This document shows positions 7,042 to 14,192 of a DNA stretch of 15,003 nt, piece by piece. A program made the translations under genes and the position numbers. The stretch comes from an uncultured Oscillospiraceae bacterium. GTDB taxonomy: Bacteria > Bacillota > Clostridia > Oscillospirales > Oscillospiraceae. The DNA lies in assembly GCA_905234575.1 (NCBI GenBank), contig CAJOIG010000015.1:1-15003 (forward strand). The letters are read 5' to 3'. The stretch's first letter is position 1. Each line of letters starts with the position of its first letter. The notes beneath the pieces are model-generated. The model ran no database searches. It was not told the origin of the DNA and saw only the letters and a program-made list of their open reading frames with translations.

Positions 7042-7117
7042 GGTAATCCTCCTAAAAAAATGTTTTTCGGGTGATATGTCAGAGCGGCAGGCGCCGCAGG
7101 GAAAACAAGGGGACGGA

Positions 7118-7693
7118 TTAGTCGTCGAACTCCAGGGTCCCGTCGTCGTGCATGGCCTTGATGCGGGCGAGGGATTCGATGCGCAGACCGCGCGCGCGCA
7201 GACGCTGTCCGCCGGGCTGGAAGCTCTTCTCCACGGCGATGCCCGCGCCGACGCAGGTCGCGCCGGACTGCTCGACGAGGTCGCACAGACCGTCCAGCGC
7301 CGCGCCGTTCGCGAGGAAGTCGTCGATGAGCAGCACCCGGTCCGTGGGAAGCAAATAATCCCTGGATACGATCACGTCATAGATGTTGCCGTGGGTGAAG
7401 CTCTCTACGGTGGTCTTATACAGGGATCCGTCGATGTTTTTGGTTTTGGTCTTTTTCGCGAAGACGACCGGGCAGTCGAACACCAGGCCCGCGATGCACG
7501 CGAGGCCGATGCCGGACGCCTCGATGGTAAGGATCTTGTTTACGTTGTCGGCGGCAAAGGCCTCGTGCCATTGGTCCGCGAGCTGCATGAACAGGTGCAC
7601 GTCCATCTGGTGGTTCAGGAACCCGTCCACCTTCAGGATGCCGCCGGGGCGTACCTTTCCGTCCTTGAGGATGCGCTCTTCCAGCAGCCGCAT
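7118..7693 (-). CDS. xpt: Xanthine phosphoribosyltransferase
   Basis: This 191-residue soluble enzyme converts xanthine and PRPP to XMP in purine salvage. The length is that of Bacillus Xpt. Typical features are LNHQMD (26-31), the ILTIEASGIG stretch (54-63), and the PRPP loop VLLIDDFLANGAA (120-132). The ATG at 7693 lacks a clear AGGAGG; only the weak GGGACGG is upstream, so translation may be modest. The gene stands immediately before bmpA, which supports purine uptake followed by salvage. A purine riboswitch, common before xpt in Bacillus, is not present. The predicted leader is only about 50 nt. Confidence 0.95.
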   Translation of the reverse strand: MRLLEERILKDGKVRPGGILKVDGFLNHQMDVHLFMQLADQWHEAFAADNVNKILTIEASGIGLACIAGLVFDCPVVFAKKTKTKNIDGSLYKTTVESFTHGNIYDVIVSRDYLLPTDRVLLIDDFLANGAALDGLCDLVEQSGATCVGAGIAVEKSFQPGGQRLRARGLRIESLARIKAMHDDGTLEFDD

Positions 7694-7748
7694 GATGCCA
7701 TACCGTCCCGTCTGAAGATTTTACAAAACTTTTACGCCTTGTACGTTC

Positions 7749-7778
7749 ATTCTACACGATGGGCCGGGGCTTTGGCAA
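7749..7778 (-). promoter_or_regulatory. Promoter of xpt-bmpA
   Basis: On the minus strand the -35 box is TTGCCA (7773-7778), the spacer is 18 bp, and the -10 box is TAGAAT (7749-7754). Transcription would start near 7742, about 50 nt before the xpt ATG. The rest of the 149-nt gap between the HAD-IB gene and xpt holds no terminator that I can see. Confidence 0.65.
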
Positions 7779-7842
7779 TAGTGGCTTATTTCAATTTTTC
7801 CACCATTTTCTTCCGGTTTCTGAGCAAAATCCACAATACCCG

Positions 7843-8388
7843 TCACCAGGGAGAAATTATGTCGCCCCGCACGAGAAACGCACGGTCTGCCAGGGCCGCC
7901 ATGGGCGCGTCGGAGCGGGAATCGGACCAGAAGCCCTCCACCGCCGCGCCGCCGTACGCCGTCCGGAAGCGGCGGACCTTTTCAGGACCGTGGCAGTTTT
8001 CCCCGTCGTACGCGCCGGTCCGGGGATCCACCCGGGAGGCCAGCAGGGCAAAGCCCAGGGCCTCGGCCGCGGGGCGGAGCAGAAATTCCGGGGACGCGGA
8101 GATCACGAGGTCGTCCTCCCGCCGCTGGGCGAGATACCAGGGGCGGATGTTTGGAAGATGCTCCTCCCAGAAGCGCGCGGGCGCGTCTTCCGGGACGTGG
8201 CGCAGGAAGCGGTAGAAGAGCTCCTTGCACCGGGTCTTGGGGCGCAGGCGCGTGCCCATCAGGAAAAACGCCCAGGCCGTGACGCCGAGGGTCCGGCGGC
8301 AGGCGGGATACCGCCGCAGGCACCAGAGATAAAACTCCGCCGTGCTGTCCCGGGGATAGATGGTCTTGTCAAAATCATACACGTTCAT
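7843..8388 (-). CDS. HAD-IB family phosphatase (substrate unknown)
   Basis: This is a 181-residue soluble HAD hydrolase. Motif I is DFDKT (residues 5-9), motif II is SAS (97-99), motif III is K137 and motif IV is DSRSD (156-160). A helical cap lies between motifs I and II. The DFDKT form of motif I and the phosphoserine-phosphatase-like layout place it in subfamily IB. The ATG at 8388 is chosen because motif I sits at residue 5, as in relatives. A longer frame to 8523 would add 45 residues reading through a promoter. There is no ribosome site; the -10 box ends 6 nt before the ATG, so the mRNA is probably leaderless. The substrate cannot be deduced. The gene is divergent from pyrC. Confidence 0.85.
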   Translation of the reverse strand: MNVYDFDKTIYPRDSTAEFYLWCLRRYPACRRTLGVTAWAFFLMGTRLRPKTRCKELFYRFLRHVPEDAPARFWEEHLPNIRPWYLAQRREDDLVISASPEFLLRPAAEALGFALLASRVDPRTGAYDGENCHGPEKVRRFRTAYGGAAVEGFWSDSRSDAPMAALADRAFLVRGDIISPW

Positions 8389-8394
8389 ACCCAG

Positions 8395-8424
8395 AATATA
8401 CCCGCCCGACGGCCCGGATGTCAA
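8395..8424 (-). promoter_or_regulatory. Promoter of the HAD-IB gene
   Basis: On the minus strand the -35 box is a perfect TTGACA (8419-8424), the spacer is 18 bp, and the -10 box is TATATT (8395-8400). Six bases (CTGGGT) separate the -10 from the ATG, so the expected start site is at or next to the A of the start codon. Confidence 0.75.
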
Positions 8425-8448
8425 TGCGATTTTGTCATCTTTTCCGCC

Positions 8449-8478
8449 TTGACGGGGCGCGGCGGGGCGTGGTAGTAT
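8449..8478 (+). promoter_or_regulatory. Promoter of the pyr operon
   Basis: The -35 box is TTGACG (8449-8454), the spacer is 18 bp, and the -10 box is TAGTAT (8473-8478), with TG one base upstream (extended -10). Transcription would start near 8485, giving a leader of about 22 nt. That is too short for a PyrR-type attenuator. Confidence 0.7.
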
Positions 8479-8506
8479 AGCACGAACACAGACAGGAGGA
8501 ACGTCC

Positions 8507-9766
8507 ATGCAGGTCCTTTTCAAGAACGCGATGCTCTATCGGGACGGCGTATTTCTCCGCGGCGACGTGCTCGCCTCGGACGGACGCCTTGTGTTTCCCG
8601 TTCCCGGAGGCGTTTTCCCCGAGGCGGTCGTCGAGGACCGTTCTGTGGCTGTTTTTCCCGGCTTTGCGGATGTGCATGTGCATTTTCGCGAGCCGGGTTT
8701 TTCGTATAAGGAGACGATCCGCACAGGCAGTCTCGCGGCGGCCCGGGGCGGGTATACCGCCGTCTGCCCCATGCCGAACCTCGATCCCGTGCCCCACGAC
8801 CTCGATACCCTCCAGCAGGAGCTTTCGATCATCGAGCGGGACGCCGTCATCCGGGTGATCCCCTATGGGGCGATCACCCGGGACGAGAAGGGGACAGTTC
8901 TCGCCGATCTCGAGGGCATGGCGCCTTACGTCTGCGGCTTTTCGGACGACGGGCACGGCGTGCAGGACGGCGCGGTCATGCTCCGGGCCATGGAGCGGGC
9001 CGCGGCCATGGGGAAGCCCATCGCCGCCCACTGCGAGGAAAACGACCTGCTGTTCGGCGGGTACATCCACGACGGCGAATACGCGAGGGTCCATGGACAC
9101 CGGGGCATCTGTCCGGAGAGCGAGTGGATCCCCATCGCCCGGGACGCGGTCCTGGCCGGCCGGTCCGGCTGCGCCTACCATGTCTGCCACGTCTCCAGCG
9201 CGGAGAGCGTGGAGATCATCCGCCGGGCCAAGGCGCGGGGAGTTGACATAACCTGTGAGACCGGGCCCCATTACCTGGTCCTGAACGACGGGATGCTGGA
9301 GGAGGAGGGCCGCTTCAAAATGAACCCGCCCATCCGCGCCGAGCGGGACCGGCTCGCCCTCCTCGAGGGCCTGAAGGACGGCACGGTGGACATGATCGCC
9401 ACGGACCACGCCCCCCACAGCGCGGAGGAGAAAAGCCGCGGGCTTGCCGGCAGCGCCATGGGCGTCGTGGGCCTCGAAACGGCGTTCCCGGTCCTGTACA
9501 CAGAGCTCGTAAAGCCCGGAATCATCGAGCTTTCCCGGCTTGTGAAGCTCATGAGCGACAACCCGCGCCGCCGCTTCGGACTGGCGGGCGAGGGCGATTT
9601 CTGCGTCTGGGATCTGGATGCGGAGTACACCGTGGATCCGGCGGAGTTCCTCTCCATGGGGCGGGCCACGCCCTTCGAGGGAAGGCGGGTCAACGGCCGC
9701 TGCCTGCTGACGGTCTGCGCCGGGCGAGAGGTCTTCGCGGACGCCTCGCTGAAGGAGGGCAAATGA
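8507..9766 (+). CDS. pyrC: Dihydroorotase
   Basis: This 419-residue cytosolic enzyme makes dihydroorotate from carbamoyl aspartate, the third step of UMP synthesis. The length and motifs fit the type I (Bacillus-like) class. Metal ligands seen are HVH (H57, H59) in DVHVHFREPG, H175 in AAHCEE, H228 in CHVS and D300 in ATDHAPH. The Asp pair D147-D148 in GFSDDGHG lies where type I enzymes carry a bridging aspartate in place of a carboxylated lysine. The product-side signature NPPIRAERD is near 273-281. AGGAGG (8494-8499) is 7 nt before the ATG. It is the first gene of the pyr operon, and its stop overlaps pyrK by 4 nt. Confidence 0.96.
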   Translation: MQVLFKNAMLYRDGVFLRGDVLASDGRLVFPVPGGVFPEAVVEDRSVAVFPGFADVHVHFREPGFSYKETIRTGSLAAARGGYTAVCPMPNLDPVPHDLDTLQQELSIIERDAVIRVIPYGAITRDEKGTVLADLEGMAPYVCGFSDDGHGVQDGAVMLRAMERAAAMGKPIAAHCEENDLLFGGYIHDGEYARVHGHRGICPESEWIPIARDAVLAGRSGCAYHVCHVSSAESVEIIRRAKARGVDITCETGPHYLVLNDGMLEEEGRFKMNPPIRAERDRLALLEGLKDGTVDMIATDHAPHSAEEKSRGLAGSAMGVVGLETAFPVLYTELVKPGIIELSRLVKLMSDNPRRRFGLAGEGDFCVWDLDAEYTVDPAEFLSMGRATPFEGRRVNGRCLLTVCAGREVFADASLKEGK

Positions 9767-10497
9767 AACAGTCAGTTTACATAATTTCTGAGAACAAGCC
9801 CGTCGCGCCGGAGGTCTTCCGCCTGGTGCTGACCGGGGACACCTCGGCCATGACGGCGTCGGGCCAGTTCGTCGATCTGCGGCTGGACGGCTTTTTCCTC
9901 CGGCGGCCCATCTCGGTCAGCGACTGGGACGACCGTTCCCTTACCTTATATTACAAGTGCGTGGGGAAGGGCACGGCGCGGCTGGCGGAGCTATCTGCCG
10001 GGACGGAACTGGACGTGCTTTCCGGCCTCGGGAACGGCTTCGACCTCTCCGTGAGCGGGGACCGGCCCCTCCTCGCGGGGGGCGGCATCGGCACGGCGCC
10101 TCTGGCGCGGCTCGCGAAGGAGCTCGCCGCCGCCGGAGCCCGGCCCATGGCGGTCCTGGGCTTCAACCGCCGGGAGGACATCCTGCTGGAAAACGAGCTC
10201 CGCGCCCTGGGCGCGGACGTGTTCCTCGCCACGGCGGACGGCAGCGCGGGCGTGCGGGGCTTCGTGACGGACGCCGTTCCCCTTGCCGGGGCGTACACCT
10301 ACGTCTACGCCTGCGGACCCACGCCGATGCTCCGGGCGCTGGACGCCGCCGTGACCGGGCCGGGACAGTACAGCTTCGAGGAGCGCATGGGCTGCGGCTT
10401 CGGCGCGTGCATGGGCTGCACCGTGCAGACAGCCAGCGGCCCGAAGCGCGTATGCCGGGACGGCCCGGTGTTTCGCAGAGAGGAGGTGCGGTGGTGA
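9763..10497 (+). CDS. pyrK: Dihydroorotate dehydrogenase B, electron-transfer subunit
   Basis: This 244-residue flavoprotein with an iron-sulphur cluster passes electrons from PyrD to NAD+. The FAD motif is RRPIS (47-51), and a flavin/NAD-binding loop GGGIGTAPL spans 106-114. CGP (184-186) lies in the NAD domain. Four C-terminal cysteines, C211, C216, C219 and C231 (C-x4-C-x2-C-x11-C), fit the [2Fe-2S] site of this family. The start shares ATGA with the end of pyrC. The stop overlaps the GTG start of pyrD, which keeps the two subunits stoichiometric. Confidence 0.95.
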   Translation: MKQSVYIISENKPVAPEVFRLVLTGDTSAMTASGQFVDLRLDGFFLRRPISVSDWDDRSLTLYYKCVGKGTARLAELSAGTELDVLSGLGNGFDLSVSGDRPLLAGGGIGTAPLARLAKELAAAGARPMAVLGFNRREDILLENELRALGADVFLATADGSAGVRGFVTDAVPLAGAYTYVYACGPTPMLRALDAAVTGPGQYSFEERMGCGFGACMGCTVQTASGPKRVCRDGPVFRREEVRW

Positions 10498-11408
10498 ATA
10501 CGAGCGTTACCCTGTGCGGGCTCCCGCTGGAAAACCCCGTCATTCCCGCGAGCGGCACCTTCGGCTACGGCAAGGAGTTCGCGGAGCTCTATGACATCGA
10601 CTGCCTCGGGACCTTCTCCTTCAAGGGGACGACGAGACAGCCCCGCTTCGGCAACCCCACGCCGCGCATCGCGGAGGCGCCTGCCGGGATGCTGAACGCC
10701 GTCGGTCTGCAGAACCCCGGCGTTGAGCATGTGCTCGCGGAGGAGCTGCCCGCGATGGCGGTATTCTTCCATAAGCCCGTCATGGCGAACGTCAGCGGCT
10801 TTTCCGTCGCGGAATACGCCGAGACCTGCGCCATGCTGGACGAGGCCAGCCAGGTCGGCTGGATCGAGGTGAACGTGAGCTGCCCGAACGTCCACGGCGG
10901 CGGTCTGTCGTTCGGCGCGGATCCCGCTCTTGCCGCGGAGGTCACCCGGGCGGTAAAGGCGGTCACGAAAAAGCCCGTGATCCTGAAGCTTTCCCCCAAT
11001 GTGACGGACATCGTGTCCATCGCCCGGGCCTGCGAGGACGCCGGAGCCGACGGGCTGAGCCTCATAAACACCCTCCTGGGCCTGCGGCTCGATTTGTCGA
11101 CCCGCCGCCCCATCCTCGCGAATACCACGGGCGGCCTCTCGGGCCCGGCGGTGTTTCCCGTCGCTCTGCGGATGGTCTGGCAGGTGTACGAGGCCGTGCG
11201 GATCCCCCTTGTGGGCATGGGGGGCGTGAGCACCGCGGAGGACGTTCTGGAGATGATGCTCGCCGGGGCAACCGCGGTGGGCGTCGGCGCGGCGAACCTC
11301 ATCGATCCCTATGCCGCGCAGAAGATCGTGGAGGGGCTTCCCGCCGCGATGGAGAAATACGGGATCGAGAATCTATCGGATATCATAGGAGGCGCACATC
11401 ATGGGTAA
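10494..11408 (+). CDS. pyrD: Dihydroorotate dehydrogenase B, catalytic subunit (GTG start)
   Basis: This 304-residue FMN enzyme of class 1B oxidises dihydroorotate to orotate and works as a heterotetramer with PyrK. The catalytic cysteine is C130 in VNVSCPNVHGGG. Other family stretches are NPVIPASGTFGYG (14-26), NTLLGLRLDLSTRRP (192-206), NTTGGLSGPA (210-219) and the phosphate-binding GMGGVSTAED (241-250). The start is the GTG at 10494, with AGGAGG (10481-10486) 7 nt upstream. The neighbouring GTG at 10491 would leave only 4 nt. The frame stays open far upstream inside pyrK, but that part is a shadow of pyrK. The 3' end overlaps pyrF by 8 nt. Confidence 0.95.
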   Translation: MNTSVTLCGLPLENPVIPASGTFGYGKEFAELYDIDCLGTFSFKGTTRQPRFGNPTPRIAEAPAGMLNAVGLQNPGVEHVLAEELPAMAVFFHKPVMANVSGFSVAEYAETCAMLDEASQVGWIEVNVSCPNVHGGGLSFGADPALAAEVTRAVKAVTKKPVILKLSPNVTDIVSIARACEDAGADGLSLINTLLGLRLDLSTRRPILANTTGGLSGPAVFPVALRMVWQVYEAVRIPLVGMGGVSTAEDVLEMMLAGATAVGVGAANLIDPYAAQKIVEGLPAAMEKYGIENLSDIIGGAHHG

Positions 11409-12099
11409 GGACGTGATCGTCGCCTGCGACTTTGCCTCGGGGGCGGAGACGCTGGCATTTTTGGACCGGTTCGGGGACGAACGGCCCTTCGTCAAGATCG
11501 GCATGGAGCTCTATTACGCCGAGGGCCCGGACATCGTCCGGATACTGAAGGAGCGGGGCCACCGTATCTTCCTGGACCTCAAGCTCCACGACATCCCGAA
11601 CACCGTCCAAAAGGCCATGCGGGTGCTCTCCCGCCTGGACGTGGACATGACGAACGTCCACGCCGCCGGGACCCGCGCCATGATGGAGGCGGCGCTGGAC
11701 GGGCTGACCCGCCCGGACGGGACGCGGCCCCTGCTCATCGCCGTGACGCAGCTCACCTCCACCGGGGAGGAGGCCATGCGCGGCGAGCTTCTCATCGACC
11801 GCCCGCTTCCCGAGGTCGTGGCGGCCTACGCCAAAAACGCCCGGGACGCGGGGCTCGACGGCGTCGTGTGCTCACCCCTGGAGGCCGGGACGATCCATGA
11901 GGTCTGCGGTGCGGAGTTCTTCACCGTCACCCCCGGCGTGCGCTTTGCCGACGCCGCGAAGGACGACCAGACCCGCATCGCCACGCCTGAGCGCGCGAAG
12001 TCCCTCGGTTCGGACTTCATCGTCGTCGGCCGGCCCATCACCCAGGCGGCGGACCCCGCCGCGGCGTACCGGCGCTGCGTCACCGAATTCGTTGATTGA
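11401..12099 (+). CDS. pyrF: Orotidine 5'-phosphate decarboxylase
   Basis: This 232-residue enzyme makes UMP from OMP, the last step of the pathway. The catalytic motif DLKLHDIPNT spans 59-68, with the Asp-Lys-Asp tetrad residues D59, K61 and D64. D10 (ACDFA) and K32 (VKIGMEL) are also present. The C-terminal phosphate-binding stretch is DFIVVGRPIT. The length is that of the short Bacillus-like group. AGGAGG lies just upstream of the ATG, within the end of pyrD (8-nt overlap). The gene is followed by the only sizeable gap in the operon (43 nt). Confidence 0.95.
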   Translation: MGKDVIVACDFASGAETLAFLDRFGDERPFVKIGMELYYAEGPDIVRILKERGHRIFLDLKLHDIPNTVQKAMRVLSRLDVDMTNVHAAGTRAMMEAALDGLTRPDGTRPLLIAVTQLTSTGEEAMRGELLIDRPLPEVVAAYAKNARDAGLDGVVCSPLEAGTIHEVCGAEFFTVTPGVRFADAAKDDQTRIATPERAKSLGSDFIVVGRPITQAADPAAAYRRCVTEFVD

Positions 12100-12124
12100 C
12101 ATAATATTGTTGACATAATTATTT
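12096..12124 (+). promoter_or_regulatory. Tandem TTGACATAAT repeat, possible internal promoter before pyrE
   Basis: Two exact copies of TTGACATAAT (12096-12105 and 12110-12119) lie 14 nt apart in an AT-rich spacer within a GC-rich operon. The first copy gives a perfect -35 box TTGACA (12096-12101) and, after 17 bp, TTATTT (12119-12124) as a weak -10. Transcription would then start near 12131, just in front of the pyrE ribosome site GGAGG (12133-12137). A role as a protein-binding repeat is equally possible. Confidence 0.4.
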
Positions 12125-12142
12125 ATCCACACGGAGGAAGCT

Positions 12143-12793
12143 ATGGAAAAAAGCATGGAACGCAGGGTGGCGGAGGGCCTTCTCTCCATCCGGGCCGTAT
12201 TCCTGCGCCCGGAGGAGCCCTTCACCTGGGCCAGCGGAATCAAGAGCCCCATCTACTGCGACAACCGTCTCATCCTTACCGCGCCGGAGGTGCGGGAGCT
12301 TGTGGAGAGCGCCATCGCCGACACGGTCCGGGAGCGCTATCCCGCGGCCGACGTCCTCATGGGCACCGCCACGGCGGGCATCGCCCACGCCGCCATCGCC
12401 GCGCATTTGCTGGGGATGCCCATGGGTTATGTGCGCTCCGGCGCGAAGGACCACGGGCGGCAGAACCGCATCGAGGGCAAGCTGCTCCCCGGCCAGAAGG
12501 TCGTGGTGGTGGAGGACCTCATCTCCACCGGCGGCAGCGTCATCGACGCGGCGGAGGCCCTGCGGGAGGCCGGGGCCGACGTCCTCGGCATCGTGAGCAT
12601 CTTCACCTACGGCATGAAAAAGGGCCTCGACCGCCTGGCGGCGGCGGGCCTTGCAAACCACAGCCTGACGAACCTCGACGCCGTGGCCGCGGCGGCGGCG
12701 GACGAGGGCTACATCCGTCCCGAGGACGTGGCGCGCCTGCTCCGCTTCCGCGACGACCCCTCGGACGAGAGCTGGATCGGAGGCAACGCATGA
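12143..12793 (+). CDS. pyrE: Orotate phosphoribosyltransferase
   Basis: This 216-residue enzyme joins orotate and PRPP to make OMP. The PRPP loop VVVVEDLISTGGS spans 120-132. The flexible catalytic loop RSGAKDHG is at 98-105, with K102 and H104. FTWASGIKSPIYCDNR (27-42) binds orotate and phosphate. The ATG at 12143 has GGAGG 5 nt upstream; a second in-frame ATG at 12155 is less well placed. The C-terminal extension past residue 195 is acidic and polar. The stop overlaps the pyrB start by 4 nt (ATGA). Confidence 0.95.
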   Translation: MEKSMERRVAEGLLSIRAVFLRPEEPFTWASGIKSPIYCDNRLILTAPEVRELVESAIADTVRERYPAADVLMGTATAGIAHAAIAAHLLGMPMGYVRSGAKDHGRQNRIEGKLLPGQKVVVVEDLISTGGSVIDAAEALREAGADVLGIVSIFTYGMKKGLDRLAAAGLANHSLTNLDAVAAAAADEGYIRPEDVARLLRFRDDPSDESWIGGNA

Positions 12794-13713
12794 AAAGTTT
12801 GATCCGCATCACCGACCTGAGCGTGCAGGAGATCGACGAGCTCATTGGTGTCGCCCACGACATCATCGAGAACCCGGCGAAATACGCCGAGGTCTGCCGC
12901 GGGAGGAAGCTCGCCACGCTGTTTTTCGAGCCCTCCACCCGCACGCGCCTGAGCTTCGAGGCCGCGATGTACGAGCTCGGCGGGCATGTCCTGTCCGTCT
13001 CGGAGGGAGCCTCGAGCTCCGCCGCCAAGGGCGAGTCCATCGCGGACACCGCCCGCACCGTGAGCTGCTACGCGGACATCATCGCCATGCGCCACCCCAA
13101 GGAGGGCGCGCCCCTCGTGGCGGCGCAGCACGCCTCCGTCCCGGTCATCAACGCCGGCGACGGCGGACACAACCACCCCACGCAGACGCTGACGGACCTG
13201 CTCACCATCGAGCGGGAGAAGGGACACTTTGACGGCCTGACCATCGGCGTGTGCGGCGACCTCAAATTCGGCCGCACGGTCCATTCCCTCATCGAGGCCA
13301 TGAGCCGCTATCCGGGCGTCCGGTTCATGCTGATCTCCCCGGAGGAGCTGAAGCTGCCGAGCTACGTCAAGAAGGACATTTTGCAGCGCAAGCGCATCGA
13401 GTACAAGCAGACCACGGACCTGGAGGGCGTCATGCCCGCGCTGGACGTGCTGTACATGACCCGCGTGCAGCGGGAGCGCTTTCTCAGCGAGGAGGAGTAT
13501 CTCCGCCTGAAGGACAGCTACATCCTCACGCCGGAGAAGCTGCGCTGGGCCAAGGAGGACATGATCGTCATGCACCCGCTGCCCCGCGTCAACGAGATCT
13601 CCGTCGCCGTGGACGACGACCCCCGCGCCTGCTACTTCCGCCAGGCGCTCAACGGCAAATACATCCGCATGGCCCTCATTCTCAAAATGCTCAAGGAGGC
13701 GGGACGACTGTGA
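12790..13713 (+). CDS. pyrB: Aspartate carbamoyltransferase, catalytic subunit
   Basis: This 307-residue enzyme condenses carbamoyl phosphate and aspartate. The carbamoyl-phosphate motif FEPSTRTR spans 46-53. The loop contributed by the neighbouring subunit is SSAAKGES with K80. HPTQ is at 129-132, and the aspartate-binding HPLPRVNEI is at 262-270. The length matches the PyrBI type of enterobacteria and many clostridia, not the long PyrB. The gene is followed at once by pyrI, so a regulated dodecamer (two catalytic trimers, three regulatory dimers) is expected. Confidence 0.96.
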   Translation: MKSLIRITDLSVQEIDELIGVAHDIIENPAKYAEVCRGRKLATLFFEPSTRTRLSFEAAMYELGGHVLSVSEGASSSAAKGESIADTARTVSCYADIIAMRHPKEGAPLVAAQHASVPVINAGDGGHNHPTQTLTDLLTIEREKGHFDGLTIGVCGDLKFGRTVHSLIEAMSRYPGVRFMLISPEELKLPSYVKKDILQRKRIEYKQTTDLEGVMPALDVLYMTRVQRERFLSEEEYLRLKDSYILTPEKLRWAKEDMIVMHPLPRVNEISVAVDDDPRACYFRQALNGKYIRMALILKMLKEAGRL

Positions 13714-14126
13714 ACGTAGACGCGATCAAAAACGGCATCGTCATCGACCACATCCAGGCCGGACAGGGCATGGCGATCTATCAATTTCTGAACCTGGAGA
13801 CCCTGGGCTGCCCCGTGGCGCTCATGATGAACGTCGCGAGCCGGCAGATGGGCAGCAAGGACATCATCAAGGTGGACGGGCCCATCGACTTCGACCTGAA
13901 CGTCCTCGGCTTCATCGACCCCGGCGTCACCATCGACGTCATCGAAAACGAGGTCTGCGTGAAGAAATACCATCCCTCTCTTCCGGCGGAGCTGCGGGAC
14001 GTCGTGAAGTGCAAGAACCCCCGCTGCATCTCCACCGTGGAGCAGGAGCTGCCGCAGATCTTCCGCCTGACGGACCGGAAAAACAAGATCTACCGCTGCG
14101 TCTACTGCGACGGCAAGCTGGACTGA
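13710..14126 (+). CDS. pyrI: Aspartate carbamoyltransferase, regulatory subunit (GTG start)
   Basis: This 138-residue protein holds the allosteric nucleotide-binding domain (about 1-95) and the zinc domain that docks on PyrB. The four zinc cysteines are C101, C106, C130 and C133 (C-x4-C, then C-x2-C), the family pattern. The start is GTG at 13710, overlapping the pyrB stop, with AAGGAGG at 13693-13699. The longer open frame upstream is a shadow of pyrB. In relatives, CTP and ATP bind this subunit and change PyrB activity, so flux may be controlled at the protein level. It is the last gene of the operon. Confidence 0.95.
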   Translation: MNVDAIKNGIVIDHIQAGQGMAIYQFLNLETLGCPVALMMNVASRQMGSKDIIKVDGPIDFDLNVLGFIDPGVTIDVIENEVCVKKYHPSLPAELRDVVKCKNPRCISTVEQELPQIFRLTDRKNKIYRCVYCDGKLD

Positions 14127-14127
14127 T

Positions 14128-14180
14128 AAAAAACGAAATCCCGGAAGCGAGAAACCGCTTCCGGGACGTTTGATTTTTTT
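14128..14180. terminator. Bidirectional intrinsic terminator between pyrI and the DUF975 gene
   Basis: An 11-bp stem (14139-14149 with 14156-14166, 6-nt loop AGAAAC) extends through a 3-nt bulge to AAACG/CGTTT. On the plus strand it ends in seven T (14174-14180). On the minus strand it ends in T-rich sequence with six T (A at 14128-14133 on the plus strand). It closes both the pyr operon and the convergent DUF975 gene. Confidence 0.92.
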
Positions 14181-14192
14181 AGGAATGCCCGC

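Noticed and set aside
4374..7074. Long plus-strand frames opposite the ABC ATPase and bmpA
   Set aside because: Both strands cannot plausibly code here. The minus-strand proteins have clear motifs, and the plus-strand ones are repetitive Asp/Val/Gly/Leu strings.
7694..7842. Purine riboswitch before xpt
   Set aside because: The promoter leaves a leader of only about 50 nt, and no purine aptamer core is visible.
8389..8523. 45-residue extension of the HAD-IB protein
   Set aside because: It would run through a near-consensus promoter, and relatives have DFDKT at the very N-terminus.
9957..10493. N-terminal extension of pyrD inside pyrK
   Set aside because: The frame is open but encodes an Arg/Gly-rich shadow of pyrK. 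The pyrD family starts near the GTG at 10494, with its own ribosome site.
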